In this document: positions 1-5,395 of the stretch, one piece after another
Position numbering within the stretch: the first letter of the stretch is position 1
Layout of the letters: each line of letters opens with the position of its first letter
NCBI GenBank assembly: GCA_009704425.1
Contig: WLEG01000125.1
Span: 1 to 5,811 of the forward strand
Direction of reading: 5' to 3'
Length of the DNA stretch: 5,811 nucleotides
From: Actinomycetota bacterium
GTDB taxonomy: Bacteria; Actinomycetota; Acidimicrobiia; Acidimicrobiales; Ilumatobacteraceae
Position numbers and translations under genes: made by a program
The notes under the pieces: model-generated
Database searches by the model: none
What the model saw: the letters and a program-made list of their open reading frames with translations, nothing else
What the model was told of the DNA's origin: nothing

Positions 1-652
1 CGATCTCGCCGATCATGATGATGGCGTCGGTCTCGGGGTCGGCCTGGAACTCGCGCAGGCAGTCGATGAAGTTGGTGCCCGGAACCGGATCGCCACCGAT
101 CCCCACGCAGGTGCTCACGCCGATGCCGCGCTGCTTCAGTTCGTACAGCGCCTGATAGGTGAGCGTTCCCGAGCGACTGACGATGCCCACGTTCTTCTTG
201 CCGGCCTGGGGCAACTCGGCGATCTCACCCGCGGTGATGCCGATGTTGCACTTGCCTGGGCTGATGATGCCCGGGCAGTTCGGGCCCAACAAGCGCGTGT
301 TCGGGTAATCGCGCACGAGCGTGTTGTAGACCTTGGCCTCGTCCTGGGCCGGAATGCCTTCGGTGATGCACACCACGAAACGCACACCCGCGGCCGCGGC
401 CTCGAGGATGGCCGCCGATGCGGCCTTGGGCGGAACGGCGATGAACGACGCGTCGGCACCCGTGGCGGCCACGGCCTCGGCGACCGTGTTGAAGACCGGA
501 ATGCCTTCCACGTCGGTGCCACCCTTGCCGGGGGTCACGCCACCGACCACCTGGGTGCCGTAGGCCTTGTTGCGCAGACCGTGGTACTTGCCCTGTCCGC
601 CGGTGAGGCCCTGCACGATGACTTTGGTGTTCTGATTCACGAAGATGGCCAT
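1..652 (-). CDS. sucD: Succinate-CoA ligase (ADP/GDP-forming) subunit alpha, 3'-truncated by window edge
   Basis: This is the alpha subunit of succinyl-CoA synthetase, which makes succinate and CoA from succinyl-CoA while phosphorylating ADP or GDP in the cytoplasmic TCA cycle. The first 217 residues are present. The CoA-binding Rossmann start has VQGLTGGQGKYH at residues 13-24 and GGVTPGKGG at 37-45. LGPNCPGIISPG is in the middle, VSRSGTLTYQ is near 157-166, and CVGIGGDPVPGTNFID is at 182-197. All of these match the E. coli SucD order. The phosphorylated active-site His, near residue 246 in E. coli, falls beyond the window, so catalysis cannot be confirmed here. The ATG at 652 starts the normal MAIFVNQNTKV N-terminus. 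It lies 4 bp after the sucC stop, with a GGAAAG Shine-Dalgarno inside the end of sucC, which indicates translational coupling. No frameshift is seen. The identification is very secure. Confidence 0.97.
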   Translation of the reverse strand, partial: MAIFVNQNTKVIVQGLTGGQGKYHGLRNKAYGTQVVGGVTPGKGGTDVEGIPVFNTVAEAVAATGADASFIAVPPKAASAAILEAAAAGVRFVVCITEGIPAQDEAKVYNTLVRDYPNTRLLGPNCPGIISPGKCNIGITAGEIAELPQAGKKNVGIVSRSGTLTYQALYELKQRGIGVSTCVGIGGDPVPGTNFIDCLREFQADPETDAIIMIGEI

Positions 653-656
653 GGCT

Positions 657-1808
657 TCACTTTCCGTTCGAGAGGGCGACCGCGGCGCGGGCCGCTTCCA
701 ACATGGTGGGCTTGGAGACGAGCTTCGACTCCGGGATTCCGGCGTTCTTCAGGATCTCGCGACCCTGCTCGGCGTTGGTGCCGTCGAGACGGATGACGAT
801 GGGCGCCCGCAGGTCGACGCGGCTGAGGGCCTCGACGATTCCCTTGGCCACTTCCTCACCGCGGGTGATTCCGCCGAAGATGTTGATGAAGATGGACGAC
901 ACGTTCTGGTCGAAGTTGATGACCTCGAGAGCGGCGGCCATCACGTCGGCGTTGGCCCCACCACCGATGTCGAGGAAGTTGGCGGCATTGCCACCGACCT
1001 GATTCACCACGTCGAGGGTGCTCATGGCCAGACCGGCGCCGTTGGCGATGATTCCCACGGTGCCATCGAGGCCGATGTACTGCAGGTCGTGGGTGCGGGC
1101 CAGTTGCTCGCGCGCGTCGAGTTCCTCGGTGGCGCGGTACTCCTCCCATTCCGGATGACGGAAGGACGCGTTGTTGTCGAGGCTCACCTTGGCGTCGAGC
1201 GCGTGCACCTCGCCGGTGGGCTTCAAGATGAGCGGATTGATCTCGGCCAGGTCGCAGTCACCCTCGGTGAAGCAGCGGTACAGCTGCACCAGAATGGATG
1301 CCACGCCGTCGAGCGCCTTCTCGGGGATCTTGGCGTCCACCGCGGCCTTGCGGGCCACGGCGGCGCTGAGACCGTCGACCGGATCGATGTGCAACTTCAC
1401 GATGGCATCGGGATCCTTCTCGGCCACTTCCTCGATGTCGACGCCACCTTGGGCGGACAACATCAGGAGATGCTTCTTCGCCGCACGGTCGAGCGTGAAC
1501 GAGGCGTAGTACTCCTCGGCGATGTCACTGGCGTGCTCCACCCACAGACGCTTCACCACGTGACCCTTGATGTCCATGCCGAGGATGTTGTTGGCGTGGA
1601 ATCGGGCTTCTTCGGCGTTGTTGGCCAACTTGATGCCACCGGCCTTGCCGCGACCACCGACTTGAACCTGAGCCTTCACCACCACCGGGTAGCCGGCCAT
1701 GTCGGCGACCTTCACGGCCTCGTCGACCGTGTCGGCGGCTCCGCCCGGGCTGACCGGAATGTCGTAGCGGGCGAAGTACTGCTTGCCCTGATACTCGAAC
1801 AGGTCCAT
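657..1808 (-). CDS. sucC: Succinate-CoA ligase (ADP/GDP-forming) subunit beta
   Basis: This is the nucleotide-binding beta subunit that partners SucD. At 383 residues it is complete and of normal length. The N-terminal ATP-grasp domain begins MDLFEYQGKQYF and contains VKAQVQVGGRGKAGGIK at 44-60. The metal/nucleotide region carries AEINPL at 188-193 and ALDAK at 203-207, whose Asn191 and Asp205 fit the Mg2+ ligands known in the family. The C-terminal CoA-ligase domain shows NGAGLAMSTLD at 256-266, NFLDIGGGA at 278-286 and INIFGGITR at 308-316. These are the expected contacts with the alpha subunit and its phosphohistidine loop. The ATG at 1808 has a strong AGGAGG 10 nt upstream. ADP versus GDP preference cannot be read from the sequence with confidence. 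The long open frame on the opposite strand is a GC-driven shadow. Confidence 0.98.
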   Translation of the reverse strand: MDLFEYQGKQYFARYDIPVSPGGAADTVDEAVKVADMAGYPVVVKAQVQVGGRGKAGGIKLANNAEEARFHANNILGMDIKGHVVKRLWVEHASDIAEEYYASFTLDRAAKKHLLMLSAQGGVDIEEVAEKDPDAIVKLHIDPVDGLSAAVARKAAVDAKIPEKALDGVASILVQLYRCFTEGDCDLAEINPLILKPTGEVHALDAKVSLDNNASFRHPEWEEYRATEELDAREQLARTHDLQYIGLDGTVGIIANGAGLAMSTLDVVNQVGGNAANFLDIGGGANADVMAAALEVINFDQNVSSIFINIFGGITRGEEVAKGIVEALSRVDLRAPIVIRLDGTNAEQGREILKNAGIPESKLVSKPTMLEAARAAVALSNGK

Positions 1809-1818
1809 GTGTTTGTTT

Positions 1819-1824
1819 CCTCCT
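1819..1824 (-). promoter_or_regulatory. Strong Shine-Dalgarno of sucC
   Basis: AGGAGG, read on the minus strand, lies 10 nt before the sucC ATG. It is the best ribosome-binding site in the window and fixes the sucC start. The neighbouring genes have weak or no Shine-Dalgarno, so sucCD is probably the most strongly translated unit here. Confidence 0.85.
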
Positions 1825-1826
1825 GA

Positions 1827-1851
1827 TGACTGGCGTACGGGTTGACTGGCG
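1827..1851. repeat. Direct repeat of TGACTGGCG, two copies, upstream of sucC
   Basis: TGACTGGCG occurs at 1827-1835 and again at 1843-1851, a 16-bp period. On the minus strand this reads as two CGCCAGTCA copies, the second ending only 2 nt before the sucC Shine-Dalgarno. The 81-bp gap between the B12-binding gene and sucC is otherwise featureless, with no terminator hairpin. The pair could be a regulator site or a sequence coincidence, and no known regulator motif is recognised. Confidence 0.4.
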
Positions 1852-1889
1852 AATCGATGGTTGTTGTGACGACGACGATGGGGGGACGA

Positions 1890-2291
1890 TCACTCGCGAG
1901 CGTCGAGAGCCGTCTCGAGCCACTGGGCGATGCCCTTCAGCGACGATCCGGGTCCGAAGATCTCCGAGACGCCCTGCTCGCGCAAGGTGCGCGCGTCGGC
2001 GTCGGGGATGACGCCGCCGCCGAAAATGAGAACGTCGTCCATGCCCCGGCTCTTCAGTTCCTCCATGGTGCGGGGGAACAAGGTGAGGTGCGCACCCGAG
2101 AGCAACGACAGGCCGACAGCGTCCACGTCCTCCTGCAGGGCGGTTTCGGCGATCTGCTCGGGGGTCTGGTGAAGACCGGTGTAGATGACCTCGAATCCGT
2201 GGTCGCGCAACGCACGGGTGATGGTCTTGGCGCCTCGGTCATGTCCATCCAGACCGGGCTTGGCGACGACGACGCGATAGGGCCTCTTCAC
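1890..2291 (-). CDS. Stand-alone B12-binding subunit of a cobalamin-dependent acyl-CoA mutase
   Basis: This 133-residue protein is essentially one cobalamin-binding Rossmann domain, as in the C-terminus of methylmalonyl-CoA mutase and in the small subunits of isobutyryl-CoA mutase (IcmB) and 2-hydroxyisobutyryl-CoA mutase (HcmB). The base-off/His-on signature DxHxxG is D15-G-H17-D-R-G20, with His17 as the expected cobalt ligand. The SxL element is S62-L-L64 (GLSLLSGAH), and the GG element is FGGGVIP at 90-96. The length matches the separately encoded small subunits (about 130-140 residues). No catalytic large subunit is present in the window, so which acyl-CoA it works on cannot be decided. 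The start is GTG at 2291. The Shine-Dalgarno is weak, and a TAGGGT -10-like hexamer at 2301-2306 would give a very short leader. It precedes sucCD by 81 bp in the same direction. Confidence 0.9.
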   Translation of the reverse strand: MKRPYRVVVAKPGLDGHDRGAKTITRALRDHGFEVIYTGLHQTPEQIAETALQEDVDAVGLSLLSGAHLTLFPRTMEELKSRGMDDVLIFGGGVIPDADARTLREQGVSEIFGPGSSLKGIAQWLETALDARE

Positions 2292-2364
2292 AAGAGCGAA
2301 ACCCTACGCCCTGAGGAGGTTTCCCGCACATTCCGTGCCCGTGGTCGGGCGACGCCACACGCGC

Positions 2365-2406
2365 ACGGGCCCCGACCCGGTCCATCGGAACCGAATCGGG
2401 GCCCGT
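2365..2406 (-). terminator. Hairpin terminator candidate after the surface-protein gene
   Basis: A perfect 11-bp inverted repeat, ACGGGCCCCGA at 2365-2375 and TCGGGGCCCGT at 2396-2406, encloses a 20-nt loop. The loop can pair further (CGGTCC at 2378-2383 with GG-A-ACCG at 2387-2393, one bulged A). It begins 34 bp after the stop of the surface-protein gene and lies upstream of the B12-binding gene, so it fits a terminator separating the two. There is no T-run on either side, which is common in high-GC actinobacteria but weakens the intrinsic-terminator call. Confidence 0.65.
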
Positions 2407-2440
2407 CGTCGCGCGTCGCGATCGACCTGACAGGGGAGGA

Positions 2441-3193
2441 TCAGGCGGCGACCCGCTCGCGACGACGACGGGCGACCAGCACCACGAGGCCCCCGGCGGC
2501 CACGGCCGTGGCCAAGCCGATGAGGACCAGCGACGAGCCGGTCATGGGCAGACGGCCGGTGGACGCATTCGTGCCGAAATCGGTCGTGGCGGGCGCAACC
2601 GAGCCGGGCTGACTCGTGTTGGGCTCCGGGGCGCGTTCGATCGCGGGGGTGATGACGGGGGTCGCGGAGAGTTCGCCGGCCGCATTACCGGCCGGAGCGT
2701 TCACACCGTCCACCAGCGATGCGGGCTGCACCGCGGGCACCGTGGTCTCGAGGGACACGGCCGTGTCGGGCTGCTGCGAGCGCGGCTGATCGATCGGGAG
2801 CTCCTCCGAGCCCGACGCGGCGGGAGTCGACGGAGGAATCGACGAATCGGGAGCGGTCGGTGCGGGAGCGGTCGTCGTCGGAGCGACGACATCGTCACCC
2901 GTCTCGTCGTGATCGTCGCAACCGTCGCCGTGGCCGTACCCGTGACCGTTGCCGTGGCTGTCGTGACCGCGACCGCGTCCCACATGGTCCTCGTCATCGC
3001 CGTGGCCGATGCCGTCATGGTCCTTCTCGTTCTCGTCGTGCGCCTCGTGGCTGCGATCCGAGCTCTTCGTCGAACCGTTGCTGGCCGAGGCGCCGGTGGC
3101 TCCCAAGCCCACGGTGACGGCGCCCACCAGAGCGAGCGCCAGGGCCGACTTGGTGATCGTGCCGAAGATTCCGGAGTTCGTGGTGGTCGTCAT
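2441..3193 (-). CDS. Secreted LPMTG-sorted surface protein with a His/Asp-rich segment
   Basis: This 250-residue protein looks like a substrate of a cell-wall sortase. An N-terminal signal peptide has Lys15, a hydrophobic core at 16-31 and a likely cleavage after A35-S-A37. Residues 46-101 are very rich in His, Asp and Gly, with ten His between 49 and 95 (for example GHGYGHGDG) and a lone Cys92. Residues 102-212 form a low-complexity Pro/Thr/Ser/Ala linker typical of wall-spanning regions. The C-terminus carries the sorting signal: LPMTG at 215-219, a hydrophobic stretch at 221-241, then RRRRER. I chose the ATG at 3193 because GAGGGG lies 6 nt upstream and the signal peptide follows directly. 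An in-frame TTG at 3241 would only add 16 unlikely residues. Metal binding is an inference from composition. No globular domain or family is recognised, and no sortase gene is in the window. Confidence 0.85.
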   Translation of the reverse strand: MTTTTNSGIFGTITKSALALALVGAVTVGLGATGASASNGSTKSSDRSHEAHDENEKDHDGIGHGDDEDHVGRGRGHDSHGNGHGYGHGDGCDDHDETGDDVVAPTTTAPAPTAPDSSIPPSTPAASGSEELPIDQPRSQQPDTAVSLETTVPAVQPASLVDGVNAPAGNAAGELSATPVITPAIERAPEPNTSQPGSVAPATTDFGTNASTGRLPMTGSSLVLIGLATAVAAGGLVVLVARRRRERVAA

Positions 3194-3199
3194 GATGTT

Positions 3200-3205
3200 C
3201 CCCTC
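3200..3205 (-). promoter_or_regulatory. Shine-Dalgarno deciding the start of the surface-protein gene
   Basis: GAGGGG on the minus strand, 6 nt before the ATG at 3193, supports this start over the in-frame TTG at 3241, which would place the site inside the coding region. Confidence 0.7.
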
Positions 3206-3261
3206 GTTTCGTGCGGCACCGGTTGCGCCGACGGGTGACAAGAGCGAGGAACCCGGGAGAT

Positions 3262-3290
3262 CTGACAGAAACTTGTCGGAGAGTTAGAAA
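3262..3290 (+). promoter_or_regulatory. Candidate sigma70-type promoter of the membrane-protein gene
   Basis: CTGACA at 3262-3267 (5 of 6 to TTGACA) is followed after 17 bp by TAGAAA at 3285-3290 (4 of 6 to TATAAT). This lies in the 126-bp gap between divergent genes, within its most AT-rich part. Transcription would start near 3297, leaving a leader of about 22 nt before the GTG at 3320. It is supported by spacing and position only. Confidence 0.4.
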
Positions 3291-3319
3291 ATCCCTCTCA
3301 TGCTGGGCAGACTCAGATC

Positions 3320-3832
3320 GTGCGTCGTCCCGAACTGAGCTCCCCCGCCGCCCGCGCCATGGCCCCCGTGGTGGCCGGAATCGGATTCTTCGCGGTGTTG
3401 GGCCTCGTCCTGTTCGGGATCGCCGCGCTCATGTCGGGCGAGCAGGCCCAAACGACCACGTTCACCCCGGATCGCCTGCAGGTGGGCAACGTCGAACGCT
3501 GGTCGGAAACCGTCAACGCCAACGGACCCGTGTTGTTCCCCGGCCTCGGCACCACGTCGGGCGAGCGCACCATCGTGCTCGACCACAACGGCTCGGACCC
3601 GCAACGCGGCTGGATCGTGTACTACGCGTACCCCGCCGATCGCGACGCATCGTGTGCCGTGGTGCAAATCGAGGGGACCGACGACTTCACCGACTGCGAG
3701 CAGCGCACCGTCAACGTGGCCGACCTGGCTCCTCCGACCAACGGCGAGTACCCGGTGATCGAGGACCGCAAGGTGTTGTTCATCGACCTGGGCGACCGTC
3801 CGCTCGACCCCACCACCACCGTCGCCAGTTGA
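3320..3832 (+). CDS. Conserved-looking single-pass membrane protein of unknown function
   Basis: This is a 170-residue protein with a short Arg-containing N-terminus, one transmembrane helix at about 16-38 (APVVAGIGFFAVLGLVLFG) and a soluble domain of about 130 residues. By the positive-inside rule that domain probably faces outward. It holds two cysteines, Cys112 and Cys126, spaced so that a disulfide is possible (CAVVQIEG... FTDC), and it ends in PLDPTTTVAS. The cysteine-loop-cysteine followed by VNVADLAPP and a hydrophobic strand (KVLFIDL) faintly recalls small beta-sandwich or degenerate Rieske-like domains. No Rieske CxH motif is present, so I do not assign that. The start is GTG at 3320. 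An ATG at 3359, just before the helix, is the alternative, and neither has a clear Shine-Dalgarno. The stop codon directly abuts the inverted repeat that begins at 3833. Confidence 0.75.
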   Translation: MRRPELSSPAARAMAPVVAGIGFFAVLGLVLFGIAALMSGEQAQTTTFTPDRLQVGNVERWSETVNANGPVLFPGLGTTSGERTIVLDHNGSDPQRGWIVYYAYPADRDASCAVVQIEGTDDFTDCEQRTVNVADLAPPTNGEYPVIEDRKVLFIDLGDRPLDPTTTVAS

Positions 3833-3938
3833 TTGGGATCGCTGCGCGGTCATTCTTGGGTTCTCATCACCCCAATGACCGGCCGGGGACTTCCCTTGGG
3901 CAAATTGGCGCCCATTCTTGACCGCGCAGCGATCCCAA
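3833..3938. repeat. 20-bp perfect inverted repeat with a structured 66-bp loop between convergent gene ends
   Basis: The arms at 3833-3852 and 3919-3938 are exact reverse complements over 20 bp, beginning TTGGGATCGC on the left. With one bulged A (3832) the pairing extends 3 bp further (TTG at 3829-3831 with CAA at 3939-3941). The loop can form its own hairpins: TTGGG 3856-3860 with CCCAA 3871-3875, TGGGC 3897-3901 with GCCCA 3910-3914, and a palindrome CCGGCCGG at 3879-3886. An alternative pairing, GGTCATT 3848-3854 with AATGACC 3874-3880, competes with the inner end of the long stem. The left arm starts immediately after the stop of the membrane-protein gene, and the right arm ends 14 bp before the stop of the dioxygenase gene. 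It is probably a bidirectional terminator or mRNA 3'-end structure. A small non-autonomous mobile element is possible, but no target duplication is visible. Confidence 0.85.
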
Positions 3939-3952
3939 CAAATGGGGGTGAT

Positions 3953-4747
3953 TCAGAGCAGGCGGGGGAACCAGTCGCCCGTCAAGGGTTCGCCCGCCAC
4001 ACGGTCGTCGGGTCCGTCGAACACCGCGTTCATGTCCGGTGACGTCACCCACTCGCGAGGCGCGAACACCATGTCGTCGCCCAGCAAACGCAGGCTGAAT
4101 ACGCGTCGTCGGTTGGTCCCCGACACCCCGGGCGCCCCGTGCACCGCCAACATGTGGAACGCGATGCAGTCACCGGGTCGCAGATCCGCGGTCACGATCG
4201 TGTGTCGATCCCGCTCGGCCTCGTAATCGGGCATCTCGGTCAACGATCCCTCGGGGAACCACTTCGCCTGATGGTCGAGGAACGAACGCGGCATCAACCA
4301 CGGACCGCGATGCGTTCCCGCGATCACCTCGAGGCAATCCTCGCGCGACACCGGATCCACCGGGATCCAGAAGCTCACGTTCTGCTTTCCCTCGACGTCG
4401 TAGTACGGCTGATCCTGATGCCACGGCGTGCGCTGGCGGGTGCCGGGCTCCTTCACGAGAACGTGATCGTGATACACGGTCACGGTTCGCGAGCCCATGA
4501 GATCGGCGGCCACCTCGGCCAAGCGCGACGTCCGGATCACGCTCTCGAAGGTCGGGTGTTCGCGCCAGGTGCTGAAGTCCTCGATGAAGAAGCCCGGATC
4601 GTCCGGGGCGCTGGCCACCTTGGCCCGAGGACTGGGTTCCGCCACCACCTCGTCGATTCCGATGCGCAGTCGCTCCACTTCGTCCGGCGTCAGCACGTCG
4701 CGCAACACCACCACTCCATCGCGTTGGTACTCCGCGGCCACACTCAC
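3953..4747 (-). CDS. Phytanoyl-CoA dioxygenase (PhyH) family Fe(II)/2-oxoglutarate oxygenase
   Basis: This 264-residue protein is a cytoplasmic non-heme iron oxygenase of the double-stranded beta-helix fold, which couples 2-oxoglutarate decarboxylation to substrate hydroxylation. The N-terminus YQRDGVVVLRDVLTPDEVERLR is typical of the PhyH family. The iron ligands are visible as H110-Q-D112 in TPWHQDQPYY and the distal His203 in AVHGAPGVSG. The Arg cluster 213-215 about eleven residues later is placed to bind the 2-oxoglutarate carboxylate. All catalytic positions are present, so an active enzyme is likely. The substrate is unknown: the family covers phytanoyl-CoA, ectoine, secondary metabolites and other small molecules. 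The start is GTG at 4747 with only a poor GGA upstream, and a GTG two codons later is an equal alternative. It diverges from the Nudix gene across a 58-bp gap and shows no operon partner here. Confidence 0.9.
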   Translation of the reverse strand: MSVAAEYQRDGVVVLRDVLTPDEVERLRIGIDEVVAEPSPRAKVASAPDDPGFFIEDFSTWREHPTFESVIRTSRLAEVAADLMGSRTVTVYHDHVLVKEPGTRQRTPWHQDQPYYDVEGKQNVSFWIPVDPVSREDCLEVIAGTHRGPWLMPRSFLDHQAKWFPEGSLTEMPDYEAERDRHTIVTADLRPGDCIAFHMLAVHGAPGVSGTNRRRVFSLRLLGDDMVFAPREWVTSPDMNAVFDGPDDRVAGEPLTGDWFPRLL

Positions 4748-4805
4748 CGTTCCAGTCTGCCCAACGAGACATGTTCGTCACCAACGTTCTGCTACAAGTG
4801 ACGCC

Positions 4806-5327
4806 ATGCCCTACACGCCGATCGTCGGCACTCTCGTCTACGTGGTTCGCGACGATCACGTTCTCCTGGTGCACCGCAACAAACGGGACCACGACCAGCA
4901 CCTGGGAAAGTGGAACGGACTCGGCGGAAAGGTCGAACCGTTCGAGGATCTGGCCGCCTGCGCCCGCCGCGAGTTACGCGAGGAGGCCGCACTCGAGGTC
5001 ACGGCGATGTCGCTGCGCGGAACCGTGTCCTGGCCCGGCTTCGGACCCAACGGCGAGGACTGGCTCTCGCCCGTCTTCCTGGTCACCGGATTCACCGGTG
5101 AACCGCCCGCCCACAACAACGAGGGAGACCTCGAATGGGTTCCCCTTGCCCGCGTACTGGACGCGTGTTCGAACGATCCCGCCCATCGTGAGTCGGCCGA
5201 TCTGCCCATGTGGGAGGGCGACCGGTTCTTCCTCCCGCTGGTGTTCGACGACGATCCCCGCGTCTTCCACGGGGTGATGCCGTACTCGCAGGGTCGGCCC
5301 ACGGGTTGGACCTTCGAACGCTGGTAG
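4806..5327 (+). CDS. Nudix hydrolase, MTH1/8-oxo-dGTP diphosphatase-like
   Basis: This 173-residue Nudix protein probably hydrolyses oxidised or non-canonical nucleoside triphosphates to monophosphates. The Nudix box starts at G41 (GKVEPFE) and continues to REL at 55-57 and EE at 59-60, so the Mg2+-binding Glu residues are intact. The usual box Gly is Ala62. The KWNGLGGKV at 35-43 resembles WNGFGGKV of human MTH1. The tail from 134, with MWEGDRFFLPLVF followed by FHGVMPYSQG, mirrors the MTH1 stretch with MWPDDSYWFPLLL and FHGYFKFQG. This supports that subgroup over ADP-ribose or diadenosine hydrolases. The frame stays open upstream to 4497, but that part overlaps the antisense dioxygenase gene. 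The first beta-strand begins right after the ATG at 4806, so I use that start. There is no good Shine-Dalgarno. TACAAG at 4793-4798 could be a -10 box giving a leaderless message. Confidence 0.9.
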   Translation: MPYTPIVGTLVYVVRDDHVLLVHRNKRDHDQHLGKWNGLGGKVEPFEDLAACARRELREEAALEVTAMSLRGTVSWPGFGPNGEDWLSPVFLVTGFTGEPPAHNNEGDLEWVPLARVLDACSNDPAHRESADLPMWEGDRFFLPLVFDDDPRVFHGVMPYSQGRPTGWTFERW

Positions 5328-5333
5328 TTCGAA
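5313..5333. repeat. Inverted repeat TTCGAAC-N7-GTTCGAA over the Nudix stop codon
   Basis: TTCGAAC at 5313-5319 and GTTCGAA at 5327-5333 are a perfect 7-bp inverted repeat with a 7-nt spacer, overlapping the TAG stop at 5325-5327. It could be a weak hairpin at the mRNA end or a protein-binding site for the downstream gene. The half-sites match those of the actinobacterial LexA box (TCGAAC-N4-GTTCGA), but the spacer is 7 instead of 4 nt, so I do not call it an SOS box. Confidence 0.45.
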
Positions 5334-5384
5334 ACCCGATCGCTCGAAACACGGCATCGCGCACACTTCGAATCCGGTCGCTCG
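5328..5384. repeat. Imperfect direct repeat of 18-19 bp between the Nudix and the small basic gene
   Basis: TTCGAAACCCGATCGCTCG at 5328-5346 and TTCGAATCCGGTCGCTCG at 5367-5384 differ by two substitutions and one base of length, with a 39-bp period. They fill most of the 68-bp gap before the start at 5396. Both begin with the palindrome TTCGAA, which also occurs at 5313. They may be tandem operator sites or the remnant of a local duplication. Confidence 0.5.
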
Positions 5385-5395
5385 TTCACAGAGGT

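Noticed and set aside
645..1826. A 393-codon open frame on the plus strand antisense to sucC
   Set aside because: It is a high-GC shadow. Its product is rich in Gly, Val, His and Asp without recognisable motifs, while the minus strand encodes a full-length, motif-perfect SucC.
2312..2319. Plus-strand GAGGAGGT as a ribosome-binding site
   Set aside because: No plausible plus-strand gene starts at a suitable distance, and the stretch lies in the minus-strand leader of the B12-binding gene.
1842..2612. A 256-codon plus-strand open frame spanning the B12-binding gene and the end of the surface-protein gene
   Set aside because: It runs antisense across two well-supported genes and a terminator hairpin, and its product has no domain signature.
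3300..3338. Leader peptide of 12 codons (MLGRLRSCVVPN) overlapping the start of the membrane-protein gene
   Set aside because: It lacks a Shine-Dalgarno, has no run of a regulatory amino acid, and is short enough to arise by chance.
3320..3832. Rieske iron-sulfur protein
   Set aside because: The cysteine-loop-cysteine pattern is suggestive, but there is no CxH...CxxH cluster-binding motif.
3833..3938. Complete insertion sequence or attachment site
   Set aside because: The element is 106 bp, has no coding capacity, and shows no target-site duplication at its edges. Only the inverted repeat itself can be supported.
4139..4801. A 220-codon plus-strand open frame antisense to the dioxygenase
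   Set aside because: The minus-strand product contains the complete HxD...H...R iron and 2-oxoglutarate site, so the opposite frame is a shadow.
5313..5332. SOS (LexA) box
   Set aside because: The half-sites TCGAAC and GTTCGA match, but the spacer is 7 nt instead of the 4 nt required by the actinobacterial consensus.
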